A DNA stretch of 64,000 nucleotides from Carposina sasakii (taxonomy: Eukaryota > Arthropoda > Insecta > Lepidoptera > Carposinidae): contig CP053163.1 in NCBI GenBank assembly GCA_014607495.2, forward strand, positions 7,296,716 through 7,360,715. The letters are read 5' to 3'. A model generated the notes under the pieces. That model was not told the DNA's origin. It saw only the letters and a list, made by a program, of their open reading frames with translations, and made no database searches. The translations under genes and the position numbers were made by a program. Below, piece by piece: positions 24,401-33,917 of the stretch (position 1 is its first letter; every line of letters begins with the position of its first letter).

Positions 24401-25924
24401 AAGTGTACGTGCTTGATACACTATTTGCGTTGTAACTTTCGTGTTGCTGGCATTATAATCATTCTATCAGTCACGTTTGAGCATCGACTAGTTCATGTAT
24501 TGGGGAACTTTAGTTTTTTGTTAGTAATAGATTAGCGTTAAACAGTAAGCTATGAAAAGGGAATCAAAGAAAATGAAATTTTTTTATAGAATATTATTTA
24601 ATTGGCTTCTCCAAGAAATCAAAGCCGAATGCACATTTCATCAGATAAAAATATGGCTGTGGTTTGTTTTGCATTAATTTCGCACGATTCCGCTAGAAAT
24701 TTTAAGTATCTCTCTTTTAAATTATCTAGACAGCTATAGATAATTTTCTCCGTGCATCAGCAACAAATGTTAATTTGTGAAAAGAGAAATCAAGATATTG
24801 TTTAATCGTCAATACGTAGTTCTCGCCTCTATTATTGTTTATGTGATACTAGAATCACAGGTTCCCACGTTCGCATGCTCCAAATACGGTTAATGACATT
24901 TCTTGCTACGAATCATTTATTCGCACTTGCCATTTGAAATACTATATGCACGCGATTTCGTCTGCATGGACTACAGGAAAGGGCATAAAATTGTCAAAAA
25001 AAAATGCTTACCACGTCAACTAAAAAACTTAGAACATGACATTTAGTATCGCCGGTTATGCCACTTAATTCTCGCACGTACCTAAATATCTAATTAGTCC
25101 AATTGGGCTTCTTTTAGAATCTATCTATAGACCTTAGAAAACATACGTTATTTTCGTCTTTGGTACCATCATAGTTTCTAATTTATCTTCTTCTGTCATT
25201 ACTTTAATTTGTAATTACGTCGTTGTTTAATTTTCTGCCAAAATGATTATTAATTAAAGTTAATTACATTTCTGTATTGTTGACATCAAAACCTATATTG
25301 CTTGCTAAAAGTATTTGTTTCTAAAGTTGTACCTATAGCTCAATTTGCCTGAGAGAATATTTTCTCAAGCAATTGACCAATTAAAACTATTTTTCACATG
25401 TTAGCTGATGACAACTAAAATCCCAGCGCATTGCTAGTTAAATTCGCCAATCAAGTTTAATACTTTTTGATGAAAAAGGCGTAAGTTAATTCTCAATGTT
25501 ATCCGTAAATCATAAAAGCACCACATAGTAAAACCTCCGTTACATCCTACGAGGGAAATAAGCTATGTCGTAGGTGCCACATCTAGTCAAACGTGATTTG
25601 CAATAAATCTTCAAAAGGTAACAATCCGGTAACGTACAACCATATCGGTACAACCACTACCGTTCAGTGAGAACTGATTTGTTACCTTTCCATTACTTTT
25701 TACGCCAGCACCTTATACATCGCCGTTATTATCATTAGAACATGGAAATGAAAAGTGAACTTGATTGTTATTTAACGTCAATGAATATGGTGTAACTTTT
25801 ACTTTTTGTGCAGTTTTTGTGGTGTGTATCATAATTATCTTGAATTTGTATATTAATCAAATGGATAAGAGTCTGCAAAGTTTGGTGAATAACAATTTTA
25901 ATTATAATAAAATCTATATCTTTA
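21488..25924. other. Non-coding DNA with one Helitron relic
   Basis: No gene seen. Around 24950-25000 the minus strand carries a decayed Helitron 3' hairpin (the plus strand reads CACGCGATTTCGTCTGCATGG). Two CACGTG sites lie 31 bp apart at 23990 and 24021, the first overlapping a small CGTGCC-TTA-GGCACG palindrome. Confidence 0.45.
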
Positions 25925-26176
25925 TCTATACATATAATAAAAATGTTACGGATCACTGTCTGTACATGGAAGATATATGAGAAAAAATATTATAGACCTT
26001 TATCAACACAATAGTACCGAAAACAATGATTTTTGGAATTTTTGTCTGTTTGTCTGAACGTTTGTACTGTGCATGCTAATCTCAGAAACGGCTTCGATTT
26101 CGATGCAGTTTTCAGGAAAATACTTTATGTATAGGCTACTTTTTATCACGCGGACGGAGTCGCGGGCGCCTACTAG
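25925..26176 (+). mobile_element. Short non-autonomous Helitron
   Basis: Starts TCTATACATATAATAAAAATG directly after TTTA and ends CGGAGTCGCGGGCGCCTACTAG|T with the CG-rich terminal hairpin just before. 252 bp, no coding capacity. It is closely related to the copy at 34803-35127. Confidence 0.8.
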
Positions 26177-27464
26177 TATAAATTAAAATTAGATTTGCTT
26201 GCAGCATGAAAGTCTTAAAATCGTTTTTCGACCGATACGAGAGATATTTTTAAATTTCAAAAATGCTTCTTTTTATCCCCGGTAATGTCAGTCAACCAAC
26301 TAGTTAGTACACATATAAGTACGAGTAGGCCTTAGCCGATGTCGTAGCTTGTCGAATCTCTACGCGGCAGATCGAGCCAAATCGAAGGAAAAAAGCGCAT
26401 ACCGCTAACTGACACAGTGCTTTATTGAGCGCCATTCCGTTGTCGCAACGGTAGAGAAGCGTTCTACTCTGTATAGATGATCGACTAACATACGTAACTT
26501 AAGATTAAATTTTATCCGAAATTTAACACACGTGTTGTCTCGCTTTATATTAATTATTTGAAAATAATGGGCGTGACTATATTATGTAGAAAGATACTGG
26601 CCGCTTTCAACTGGTCGCAATGATAGTGTTTGGATAAGCCCTAGCCCATGTTGATAATGAGATGAGATATCGCGTCGTAGACGTGTAGTATTTTGTGTTA
26701 TAAGGGCATCTACTGATTCGTCCTTGTCTTCATTTGATTCAATTTCATTTTCTTTAATCTTAGTAAAACCTCCTTTTCAAAGTCCCAAAGAGAAAAACAA
26801 ATAAGTAGGTACACCACAAAACGTGATGCTGAAGCTGCTGAGTCTCTTTGAACATTGTGGCGGAGCTGCGTGATGATGAGTGGGAAGTGGATAATAACTT
26901 GCCGCACCTACCACTTGGCAGTTATTGTTTTTAACCTAATTAATTAATAATTGATTCTGTGAAATCTATGGACTAGATCACTAAACAGACAATAATATTA
27001 TTATAAACATAGCCATAAACATAACGCTTTATTTTTCAATCTTATTGCGAATCTTGTGAGAGTATCTCTCATTATTGTTAAGTACATAAGTATGCTACGG
27101 TATATAATAATATGCACTACGTACATATAGGTATATGTAAGCATCCTGTGCTGATGCGGTCTCTAGAAACATAGGCTGCATCTTTTTCCGTACATGTTGT
27201 AAGAGTCGACTAAGGAATTTAAGGGCGTTCTCACAGGCAATGAGCTTGTCATTGATCTTTTGCAAATGTAAAAGATGCTATAATACGAAATATGGCTGTG
27301 AGGTCTCATTTACGATCCTGCGGCTATGGCTTCCCCATTTTGGAAACAGGCGTGTATATTCTAGTGAAACCTGGCATCAACACAGGCAATGTCTTCTATA
27401 CGTTTATTAATCGGTAAAGAAATTGTTTCCATATGTTTCACGCGGTTCTTGATTCCTGCCTATT
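26177..27464. other. Non-coding DNA, no gene seen
   Basis: Short open frames only; nothing recognisable. Confidence 0.45.
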
Positions 27465-27527
27465 ACAGTTGGCCTATGTCCAATAGTGAACTTCTCAGGG
27501 CTGTAAATGATGATAATGATGATGATA
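27465..27527 (+). repeat. Non-LTR retrotransposon 3' tail
   Basis: GGCCTATGTCCAATAGTGAAC...GGGCTGTAAATGATGATAATGATGATGAT matches the tail at 10.4 kb with a few changes, again ending in a trinucleotide run. Confidence 0.6.
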
Positions 27528-27773
27528 GTTGCCGTACTCCTGCTGGATTCAAGTGTAGGTAAAGTATATAGGTAGTTGTGAAAAGGTGGCACCGTTATTT
27601 GTTTGGGTGACACAATTTGTTGGTTTAATTGGTAGGTGAGCAAACGATAGTAGGTACTTTACACTCACCATAGAATGCAACTGTGCTGCTAGCATTGTTA
27701 ACTCACTGAGCACGCACTCCAATAAACTTGTACTCCACGTTCGCTGAGCGCTGAGTAGACTCTACTGTATATA

Positions 27774-28142
27774 CAGGATGTTTTTTTGTGGCCACCCTAA
27801 CGAAGGGTACGTACTCTATACATCAAATAAAGTAAGTTAATGCCAAAAAAAATTTTTTTTTTTTTCAAAAATGTTTTTAATTACTTGATCGGGCGAAATT
27901 TATAGTGTCTAATGTTTATGTTAGTTCTTTTATAGACAGATATTAATTATTTGTCGTGAAAAAATCTTGCTACGCGCCTGTATGTGCATTTATGCAGAAA
28001 AACGCAGTCTATTTACTCAACTTTGGATCCTAATATTTTGGAAACCAGACACTTCCCAGGTATGCTTCCATGGAGAAAAATGATCGTGATGATGAGGAGA
28101 TTCCGTAGTTTTCGGGAACGTTGACGACCAAAAATCACCCTG
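27774..28142. mobile_element. TA-flanked MITE, 369 bp
   Basis: Left end TA|CAGGATGTTTTTTTGTGG and right end ACCAAAAATCACCCTG|TA are inverted repeats with target-site TA on both sides, as expected of Tc1/mariner-type non-autonomous elements. No transposase remnant inside. Confidence 0.65.
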
Positions 28143-28386
28143 TATAGAGTGCGTGTGGTATCATTTCAAACTGTGTTGACAGGTAAATACTAACACAACT
28201 TGAGTATTGTCAGTTGTTAGTCAACTTGACACGGAATACTTTGGAAAAGGGTCAAGAATCGAGGCAGGTCGTAATCAAAACATTAGTGCTTAATGCCGTT
28301 GTGCACTGCATCATAATTCGGATAGTGCAATATTCCATAACAAAATAAATGTTAATAAATATAGATAATTATAAGGCTAATATAAT

Positions 28387-28461
28387 AATTTAGAATCAAA
28401 CGAACTTACCTTGTGAAGTTCGAGTTCTAATTATACGAGAATCTCGAACGAAGATGATTAC
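28387..28461. repeat. DIRS right terminal arm
   Basis: 75 bp starting AATTTAGAATCAAACG, perfectly inverted at 28692-28766. Its inner part TAATTATAC...CGAAGATGATTAC resembles the left terminus, which supports a shared inverted terminal repeat with a diverged middle. Confidence 0.85.
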
Positions 28462-28547
28462 ACTCCCACCCAGCCCGTTTTTCCCAGTGTAAAAAAAATA
28501 AAAATAAATAATAATAATAATAATAATAGAAAATACACTCTAAAGAA

Positions 28548-28704
28548 ATGGCGCCACCGAGCGCGTGAGCTGCCTGCTGCCCCGTAGTACAGGTGTGAGT
28601 GAGACAGCGGAATACAGGTTTTTTTTCAGGAATCATATCTTTAAAAGTGTGACAAGGACGGCACCATACTACGTACTGCTGCACGTTATCAGTAATCATC
28701 TTCG
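28548..28704. repeat. DIRS direct repeat A, right copy
   Basis: 157 bp starting ATGGCGCCACCGAGCG and ending GTAATCATCTTCG. It differs from the left-end copy at 33345-33501 at two positions and lies in the same orientation. Confidence 0.9.
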
Positions 28705-28809
28705 TTCGAGATTCTCGTATAATTAGAACTCGAACTTCACAAGGTAAGTTCGTTTGATTCTAAATTATACTTCGCATCTCTCTCGAAGATGATTACTGAT
28801 AACGTGCAG
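28692..28809 (-). repeat. DIRS internal complementary region
   Basis: 28766-28809 is the perfect 44-nt reverse complement of the left terminus (33476-33519). 28692-28766 is the perfect 75-nt reverse complement of the right terminus (28387-28461). The two abut, giving the complement of a right-end-to-left-end circle junction. Confidence 0.88.
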
Positions 28810-28876
28810 ATGTTTAGAGTTACATAAAATAAAATATAATAATACAAGTTTTCTTAATCAAAATGTTTGTTTATTG

Positions 28877-29923
28877 CTAATCTTCTGGAATAAACAAAGA
28901 ATTTACTATATTTTCGTTATTTGTTTCACATGATAACGTAATATCCCTATTATAGTATTTCATAAATACATTTGAGGAATCAGACCAGCCAGCGGCTTTA
29001 CGAATCACTTCTAAGCTGACGCCAGCACGGCGCGCAGCAGACGTGGATGCATGCCGTGTACTATGGGCGCTAAATATGGTTGTGTCCACTCCACTCAAAG
29101 TGAGGGTATCTTTAACCCAATGAGATAAAGTTTGTGCACCGACACTCTGATGTGGTTTTTTGTAGCTTATAAAAAGCTTACCTGAACTACTGTTACGTAA
29201 ACTATTTGTTTTTCCCAAATAAGCTGTCAAAGCCAAAGCTGGACATATTTTTAAGTTTTCTTTAACATATGGTAGCTTAATAAGTGGTTCGTAAGATCCA
29301 GGTCTGCTTGTTAAATCATCAATTTTAATTAGAATTTGACTATCATGAAAAATAATATTTTGTATTTTTATTAAACTTAATGTTTGCATTCTTTGTGCAG
29401 ACGCGAGAGTAAGTAAAGTCACAGTCTTATATGACAAATCTTTAAGTGATAAATCATCATGAGGGTAGAATCGAGATAAGTAATTGAACACTAATTTTGT
29501 ATCCCAAGTAAATCTATACTTAGGCGTCGGTGGTTTTAGTCTGTAAGCACCTTTTAGAAGTCGATTTACATAGTCATTTGAAGTTATGCATGAGCCTAAT
29601 ATTAGGGAAAGAGCTGATCTAGTGGTATTTAAAGTACTATAACTACATCCTGTATCAAACCTTTCCGTCAGAAAGGAGATTACTTGTGCGACATCAACAT
29701 CAAAATAACTATAATTTTTACTTTGACAATATTCCCACCAAGCTTTAAGCGATGAGCTATAGTGTTGTAAAGTATTTGTAGCTAGCGAAGCCATGAATAG
29801 GTGTATGGAGTTTTCTGGTACGCCTCGCCTCAAGAGTGACTGCCGGATAATTTCACTGCCACCAGGGAAAGTTGTGCATGAAGCGGGTGTACTTCTCTGA
29901 AAGGGGAGTGCAATAAGGAAGCA
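28877..29923 (-). CDS. DIRS tyrosine recombinase
   Basis: The frame is open from 29923 to a stop at 28877 and overlaps the RT-RNase H frame by 94 nt in the -1 phase. No ATG opens it. The conserved family start (PGGSEIIRQSLLRRGVPE) lies in the overlap, so the protein is probably made by frameshift, reinitiation or splicing. An N-terminal core-binding domain (TLQHYSSSLKAWWEYC) is followed by the catalytic domain. The catalytic residues of the tyrosine recombinases are visible: Arg in ASAQRMQTL, His-x-x-Arg in HSTRHAS, the GWS segment, and the nucleophile Tyr in MKYYNR near the C-terminus. The expected job is to insert a circular double-stranded DNA intermediate without target-site duplication. 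The length (about 320-348 residues) is normal for DIRS recombinases. Confidence 0.9.
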   Translation of the reverse strand, partial: CFLIALPFQRSTPASCTTFPGGSEIIRQSLLRRGVPENSIHLFMASLATNTLQHYSSSLKAWWEYCQSKNYSYFDVDVAQVISFLTERFDTGCSYSTLNTTRSALSLILGSCITSNDYVNRLLKGAYRLKPPTPKYRFTWDTKLVFNYLSRFYPHDDLSLKDLSYKTVTLLTLASAQRMQTLSLIKIQNIIFHDSQILIKIDDLTSRPGSYEPLIKLPYVKENLKICPALALTAYLGKTNSLRNSSSGKLFISYKKPHQSVGAQTLSHWVKDTLTLSGVDTTIFSAHSTRHASTSAARRAGVSLEVIRKAAGWSDSSNVFMKYYNRDITLSCETNNENIVNSLFIPED

Positions 29924-31929
29924 TTAGGCGTGAATATTAATTTTTTGGACACCATCATTTTATTGAGTAACGGATACCACGGCTGAGATGGCCAGTTAGG
30001 AACTACCAAAATTCCTTCAGCTTTGTCAGACTTAATCTTTTGGAGAATCTTAGTAATTAAACAAAATGGGGGAAAGGCATAAAATTTTAAATTATTCCAA
30101 TTGAACGTAAACGCATCAACTATTGCCGACCCAGGATCAAGCTTCCACGAGGCATACCGCTCACATTTGTGATTTTGTATGCTAGCGAAGAGATCAAATT
30201 CAGGTCTACCGAAAACCTTGACAATTTTTAAAAATGCGTAGTTTGCAAGCTCCCACTCTGTATCTATGTTCACTAATCGAGACTCGCGATCGGCAATGAT
30301 GTTATCTGTTGACTTTATATAAGATGCGAATACGAAAATGTTTCTATTTTCGCACCATTGCCATAATTCACGTGACAATTTATTTAAATGTGTAATCTGT
30401 ACTCCGCCCATTCGGTTTACGTATGATATAGCCGTAGTATTATCGATACGTAGCAAAATATTACAATCTCTAATATGTGAAGCAAAAATTTTAAGGCCAT
30501 AATAAGCGGCTTTTAGTTCGAGATAGTTGATGTGATTCTCAAGGTCGATGCTACTCCAATTACCGTTCGCGGTGTTACCATCACAATCTACACCCCAGCC
30601 TGAACGTGATGCATCACTGTATATCTCTAAATAGTAATTGTCATTTTGTATATTTGAATAACTTGATTCGATTTTATTAAACCACCATTTTAAATCTGAG
30701 TTAAGATGCTTTCCTAATTTCATTCTTTTATTATAATTATTCGAGTAGTTTAACGCTAAGAACTTTTCTCTTTCAAGTAATTTTGTGTATACCCAACCGT
30801 ATCGAACGGCTGGACATGCTGATGATAGAAGCCCTAAAAACTCAGCAAGCTGTCTAATGGTACATTTACGAATACTAAGAAATTGTTGGGCTTTGTCTTT
30901 GATTCGTAATTTCTTGTCATTTGGTAAAGAAAGTTTCATCTTCAAAGAGTCAAATTCAAACCCCAGAAATGTACATATTTGACTTGGTACCATTTTACTT
31001 TTATTGGTATTTATAATAAAACCTAAGTATTCAAGGAGGACTCTAGTTGTTTCAACGTTTTTTAAGCATTCTTCATATGTTGATCCAATACACAGGAAAT
31101 CATCTAAGTAATTGACGGAAAGTAAGCCTAAAGACCTAAGACGTTGCAAAATAGGTTTCATCAATTTTGTAAATATAAATGGGGCTGTGCAGAGTCCGAA
31201 GGGTAGAACATTAAATTCGTATAATTGGTTATTCCATAGAAAACGTAGCAATTTTCGATCGTCTGGATGGATAGAAAGTAAAAAATAAGCATCCTTCAGA
31301 TCTAAAGTTGTCATAAAACAGTTAGGATGTATCAACTTTAGCGCAGTGCGATAGTCTTCCATTTTAAAATGCTTGAGATATACATACTTATTTAAAGCTT
31401 TAAGATTTAAAATAAAACGATGTGTACCATCAGGTTTAGGTATTGTGAAAATTGGGGAAATAAATTGTCCTTCGCAAGAAATACATTTAGTAATAAAGCC
31501 GGAGTATAAGAGCTCAGCTATGCATTCTTGTATTATGTTAATTTCTAAATCAGTGCGGCACTTATTTTGTGGTAAGCTTAGCTGAACTGGTTCCTCTTTA
31601 AATGGGATTTTATAACCAGAAACCCAAGACAATATTACGGGGTCATCAGTTATTTGTGACCATTGTTCACGAAAATACTGAAGGCGACCTGCTAAGGAAA
31701 TATGTACCTCGGGAATTAATATTTCTTGTAGCTGTGACGCGGTGGTGGTGGCGGCGCTCTCTTGTCGCTGGTTGAGTAGTAATCTCTGTGTGGTTTCCTG
31801 GAAGCTGCTGGTGGCGGCGGCCGACGCGGGGCAGGGTTCGCTCGCGGCTCGGCGGCTGCCCGCGGCGCCCCCCTCACGTTTAAAGCCCCTCGTCGAACTG
31901 CGGGAGCTTGTTGTGGTGGAACCGTTGTA
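29830..31929 (-). CDS. pol: DIRS reverse transcriptase-RNase H
   Basis: Open from 31929 (just after an in-frame TAA at 31930-31932) to TGA at 29830-29832. The first 214 nt overlap the Pro/Arg-rich end of gag in the -1 phase. Reverse-transcriptase motifs are FTIPKPDGTHRFILNLKALN, DLKDAYFLLSIHP, LPFGLCTAPFIFTKLM and NYLDDFLCIG (YLDD catalytic motif). RNase H follows with YSDASRSGWG, YLELKAAYYGL, RIDNTTAISYV and STDNIIADRESR, which together supply the four acidic residues. The C-terminal region with FDLFAS, FYAFPPF and SQPWYPLL is the conserved tail found after RNase H in DIRS pol. There is no ATG at the family start, so translation probably depends on frameshifting from gag. It makes element DNA from RNA. 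Confidence 0.92.
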   Translation of the reverse strand, partial: YNGSTTTSSRSSTRGFKREGGAAGSRRAASEPCPASAAATSSFQETTQRLLLNQRQESAATTTASQLQEILIPEVHISLAGRLQYFREQWSQITDDPVILSWVSGYKIPFKEEPVQLSLPQNKCRTDLEINIIQECIAELLYSGFITKCISCEGQFISPIFTIPKPDGTHRFILNLKALNKYVYLKHFKMEDYRTALKLIHPNCFMTTLDLKDAYFLLSIHPDDRKLLRFLWNNQLYEFNVLPFGLCTAPFIFTKLMKPILQRLRSLGLLSVNYLDDFLCIGSTYEECLKNVETTRVLLEYLGFIINTNKSKMVPSQICTFLGFEFDSLKMKLSLPNDKKLRIKDKAQQFLSIRKCTIRQLAEFLGLLSSACPAVRYGWVYTKLLEREKFLALNYSNNYNKRMKLGKHLNSDLKWWFNKIESSYSNIQNDNYYLEIYSDASRSGWGVDCDGNTANGNWSSIDLENHINYLELKAAYYGLKIFASHIRDCNILLRIDNTTAISYVNRMGGVQITHLNKLSRELWQWCENRNIFVFASYIKSTDNIIADRESRLVNIDTEWELANYAFLKIVKVFGRPEFDLFASIQNHKCERYASWKLDPGSAIVDAFTFNWNNLKFYAFPPFCLITKILQKIKSDKAEGILVVPNWPSQPWYPLLNKMMVSKKLIFTPNASLLHSPFREVHPLHAQLSLVAVKLSGSHS

Positions 31930-33231
31930 TTAGTTTTGGTCTTCTGGCGGTTATCGACCACTGGTGGTGGACGTAATTCCATTCCCGATTTGGAGATTGC
32001 CTTTGACGACTTTAATTGTTCCGCCAAGTCTGACCCAAACAAATATTCGTCGATTTTTGTTTCTTTAATTGTTGTATCTTTCTTCAAGATATTTATAATA
32101 GCATAACGGCGGGACAGAGATTCCTTATAATGATAGTCGCAAAGAAGTTTACCGGCATCGCTCATAGGTTTTAACATATCTTGTGGAACCCCAGAGGACA
32201 AAGCAATATCTATCGATTTACCTAAGGCAGCAAGACAACTTCCAAGTTGATTTTGTCTTGCTTGACTGTATAAATCTTTTTTATGATTTACTTCACTTAG
32301 AGCAGCCTTAATTTCTAAATAAAGTTTTGGCGCCTTTATGTTGGGACAGTTTTCTGGGGGTAAATATGTTTTCATAAGCTCTGTCCTATCGTCTTTTGAA
32401 ATACCATTTAATAAAATATGAGTCCATGCATTCGCTAGTTTTTTGTGCACATTTCCAGCAAATGTTTTTTCCACAGATGGACCACCTAGAATATCTAGCA
32501 GTTGTGGATCAATTTGTTCTTCCTCGGCATTTTCCTCACTATTATCATCCGGTGGCAATTCAAGTTGAATGAGCGCATTATCTGAAAGAGGGTAGTTGCT
32601 TATAATGTGCGCCAGTACGAGTATAATAGATCGCGGTAGGAAGATTGATTAGTGTCGTATACATAAACGTCGTATTTTATAAGAAGTAATTAGGTAGGTA
32701 TATACGTTACATATGTAAGCACAAAAGTTATAAATATATATAACTATAAACCACATTCAATTAGAATGTTCATGATAGGTAGGATCCATTTAGAATCACT
32801 GTATTAAAATAAATATCTACATATCTATATCCATTTAGGATATATAGATGTGTGTGAGGTATAGTAGGTATATCCATATAGGATTACCATGTATGTACGT
32901 TCATTTAGAACGATTACAGTATGAAAGGTATTTCCATTTAGGATAACCAGACGTACTTTTATAGGGTGGGTAGATATATCCATTTAGGATAAATGTTCAA
33001 ATGTAGTTAGACTTGTTTAAATATACCTGGATTGTTTTGCACTTCATTCGGAATTGAATGCAGCGGCGACATATATGAATCGTTGTCCCTATGTTCACTG
33101 TTAGTGTCGGACGAGGACGTGGAGGGTAACCGAGGCCTTGTTCTTTTAACTTTTTTCTCCAATTTTCGTAATTTCTTCATAACATCCTCGTAATTGTCCC
33201 CACTTCTTGAACGTTTTCTATGACGACCCAT
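31716..33231 (-). CDS. gag: DIRS gag, two exons joined across a 445-bp intron
   Basis: Exon 1 runs from the ATG at 33231 to 33027 and exon 2 from 32581 to the TAA at 31716. Joined they give 1071 nt (356 residues) in one frame, phase-1 intron, splitting an Asp codon. The donor is CAG|GTATAT and the acceptor is TACCCTCTTTCAG|AT. The ATG has A at -3 and G at +4. Exon 1 encodes a very basic start (MGRHRKRSRSG) and a short Lys/Leu/Arg helix likely to form a coiled coil. Exon 2 encodes an acidic stretch, a helical domain (about 200 residues), and a Pro/Arg/Ala-rich basic C-terminus suited to nucleic-acid binding. Without splicing exon 2 has no ATG start, which is the main argument for the intron. 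The family resemblance is to DIRS gag by position and composition. Confidence 0.72.
32582..33026 (-). other. Predicted intron of DIRS gag
   Basis: Begins GTATATTT and ends with a strong pyrimidine tract CTACCCTCTTTCAG. Removal restores one reading frame across both exons. The intron contains the palindrome array at 32753-32991. Inferred from sequence only. Confidence 0.65.
32753..32991. repeat. Array of seven small palindromes with loop ATTTA
   Basis: Seven palindromes centre near 32761, 32790, 32835, 32878, 32905, 32938 and 32984. Their cores read TTC-AATTA-GAA, TCC-ATTTA-GAA, TCC-ATTTA-GGA, TCC-ATATA-GGA, TTC-ATTTA-GAA, TCC-ATTTA-GGA and TCC-ATTTA-GGA. Stems are 4-8 bp and differ in their outer bases, yet mostly still pair: ACATTC/GAATGT, TATATCC/GGATATA, CGTTC/GAACG, TATCC/GGATA. 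Spacing is irregular (27-46 bp). The array lies wholly inside the predicted gag intron of the DIRS element. Confidence 0.8.
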
Positions 33232-33344
33232 TATTACGTGTTCACTTAACAGAAAGTTTATAACTATATAGGTAGGTACCTTTATTATGCTGAAAAGAAT
33301 TACGGTTACAACTGCGGGTGACTCGGACGACACAAAAATACGTA

Positions 33345-33501
33345 ATGGCGCCACCGAGCGTGTGAGCTGCCTGCTGCCCCGTAGTACAGGTGTGAGTGAG
33401 ACAGCGGAATACAGGATTTTTTTCAGGAATCATATCTTTAAAAGTGTGACAAGGACGGCACCATACTACGTACTGCTGCACGTTATCAGTAATCATCTTC
33501 G
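33345..33501. repeat. DIRS direct repeat A, left copy
   Basis: The partner of 28548-28704. On the element's sense strand it forms most of the left terminal repeat. It encodes a small ATG-led frame (33242-33496) with CRPC and CLTHTC that stops ten bases before the gag ATG. Confidence 0.9.
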
Positions 33502-33539
33502 AGAGAGATGCGAAGTATAATTAGTTATTAATAAAATTG

Positions 33540-33699
33540 TATTTAATGAATAGAACATGTATAATAGATAGTAATAAATATTGCAATGCCCTTGCAGGGC
33601 GCTACATTGTATATGTTAAGACCTATGTATACCTACTATTACGTAGCAAAGATACTTTGTACCCAATGTAGCACGCAATAAAGAATTTGAATTTGAACA
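33540..33699 (+). repeat. Retroposon 3' end with AATAAAGAATTTGAA tail
   Basis: Contains the stem GCCCTTGCAGGGC, then ACATTG...GTAGCACGCAATAAAGAATTTGAATTTGAA, a tail type common in lepidopteran retroposons. No coding part. Confidence 0.45.
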
Positions 33700-33917
33700 T
33701 CGGATACATGGATGGATAGATGGATGGATGTTTGTTACTCTTTCACGTTAAAACGCCTGGAGCGATTTTTATAAAATTTGGTAAGAAGTTAGCTGATACC
33801 CTGGATTAACACATAGGCTAGATACTTTTTATACCAGGAAAATATTTTTATCCCGGATAATATTGACATCTTGTTTTTTCTGCAGTCCACGCGGACGAAG
33901 TCGCGGGCGTCCACTAG
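33700..33917 (+). mobile_element. Non-autonomous Helitron, 5' end unclear
   Basis: Ends GTCCACGCGGACGAAGTCGCGGGCGTCCACTAG|T, the standard terminal hairpin and CTAG. It contains TTTGTTACTCTTTCACG and AACACATAGGC blocks of this group. A (GGAT)n run at 33707-33730 obscures the start. Confidence 0.65.

Larger units (their letters stand above)
28387..33519 (-). mobile_element. DIRS-type tyrosine-recombinase retrotransposon, largely open-framed
   Basis: On the minus strand: a left terminal repeat (33519 down to about 33345), a spliced gag (33231-31716), an RT-RNase H frame (31929-29830), a tyrosine recombinase (29923-28877), an internal complementary region (28692-28809) and a right terminal region (to 28387). 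No LTRs, no integrase and no protease are present, and a tyrosine recombinase replaces integrase, which defines the DIRS order. The complementary region is the reverse complement of a right-end/left-end junction, as DIRS replication through a circle requires. A 157-bp direct repeat at both ends is extra to the canonical plan. All three frames are open, so the copy may be young. Confidence 0.88.

Noticed and set aside
28427..28699. 90-codon frame in the right DIRS repeat as a separate gene
   Set aside because: It is a copy of the terminal-repeat leader frame and its second half diverges into low-complexity (ATT)n sequence.
33007..33354. A 115-codon frame starting at 33354
   Set aside because: It has no ATG at its start; the real coding part is gag exon 1 from the ATG at 33231.
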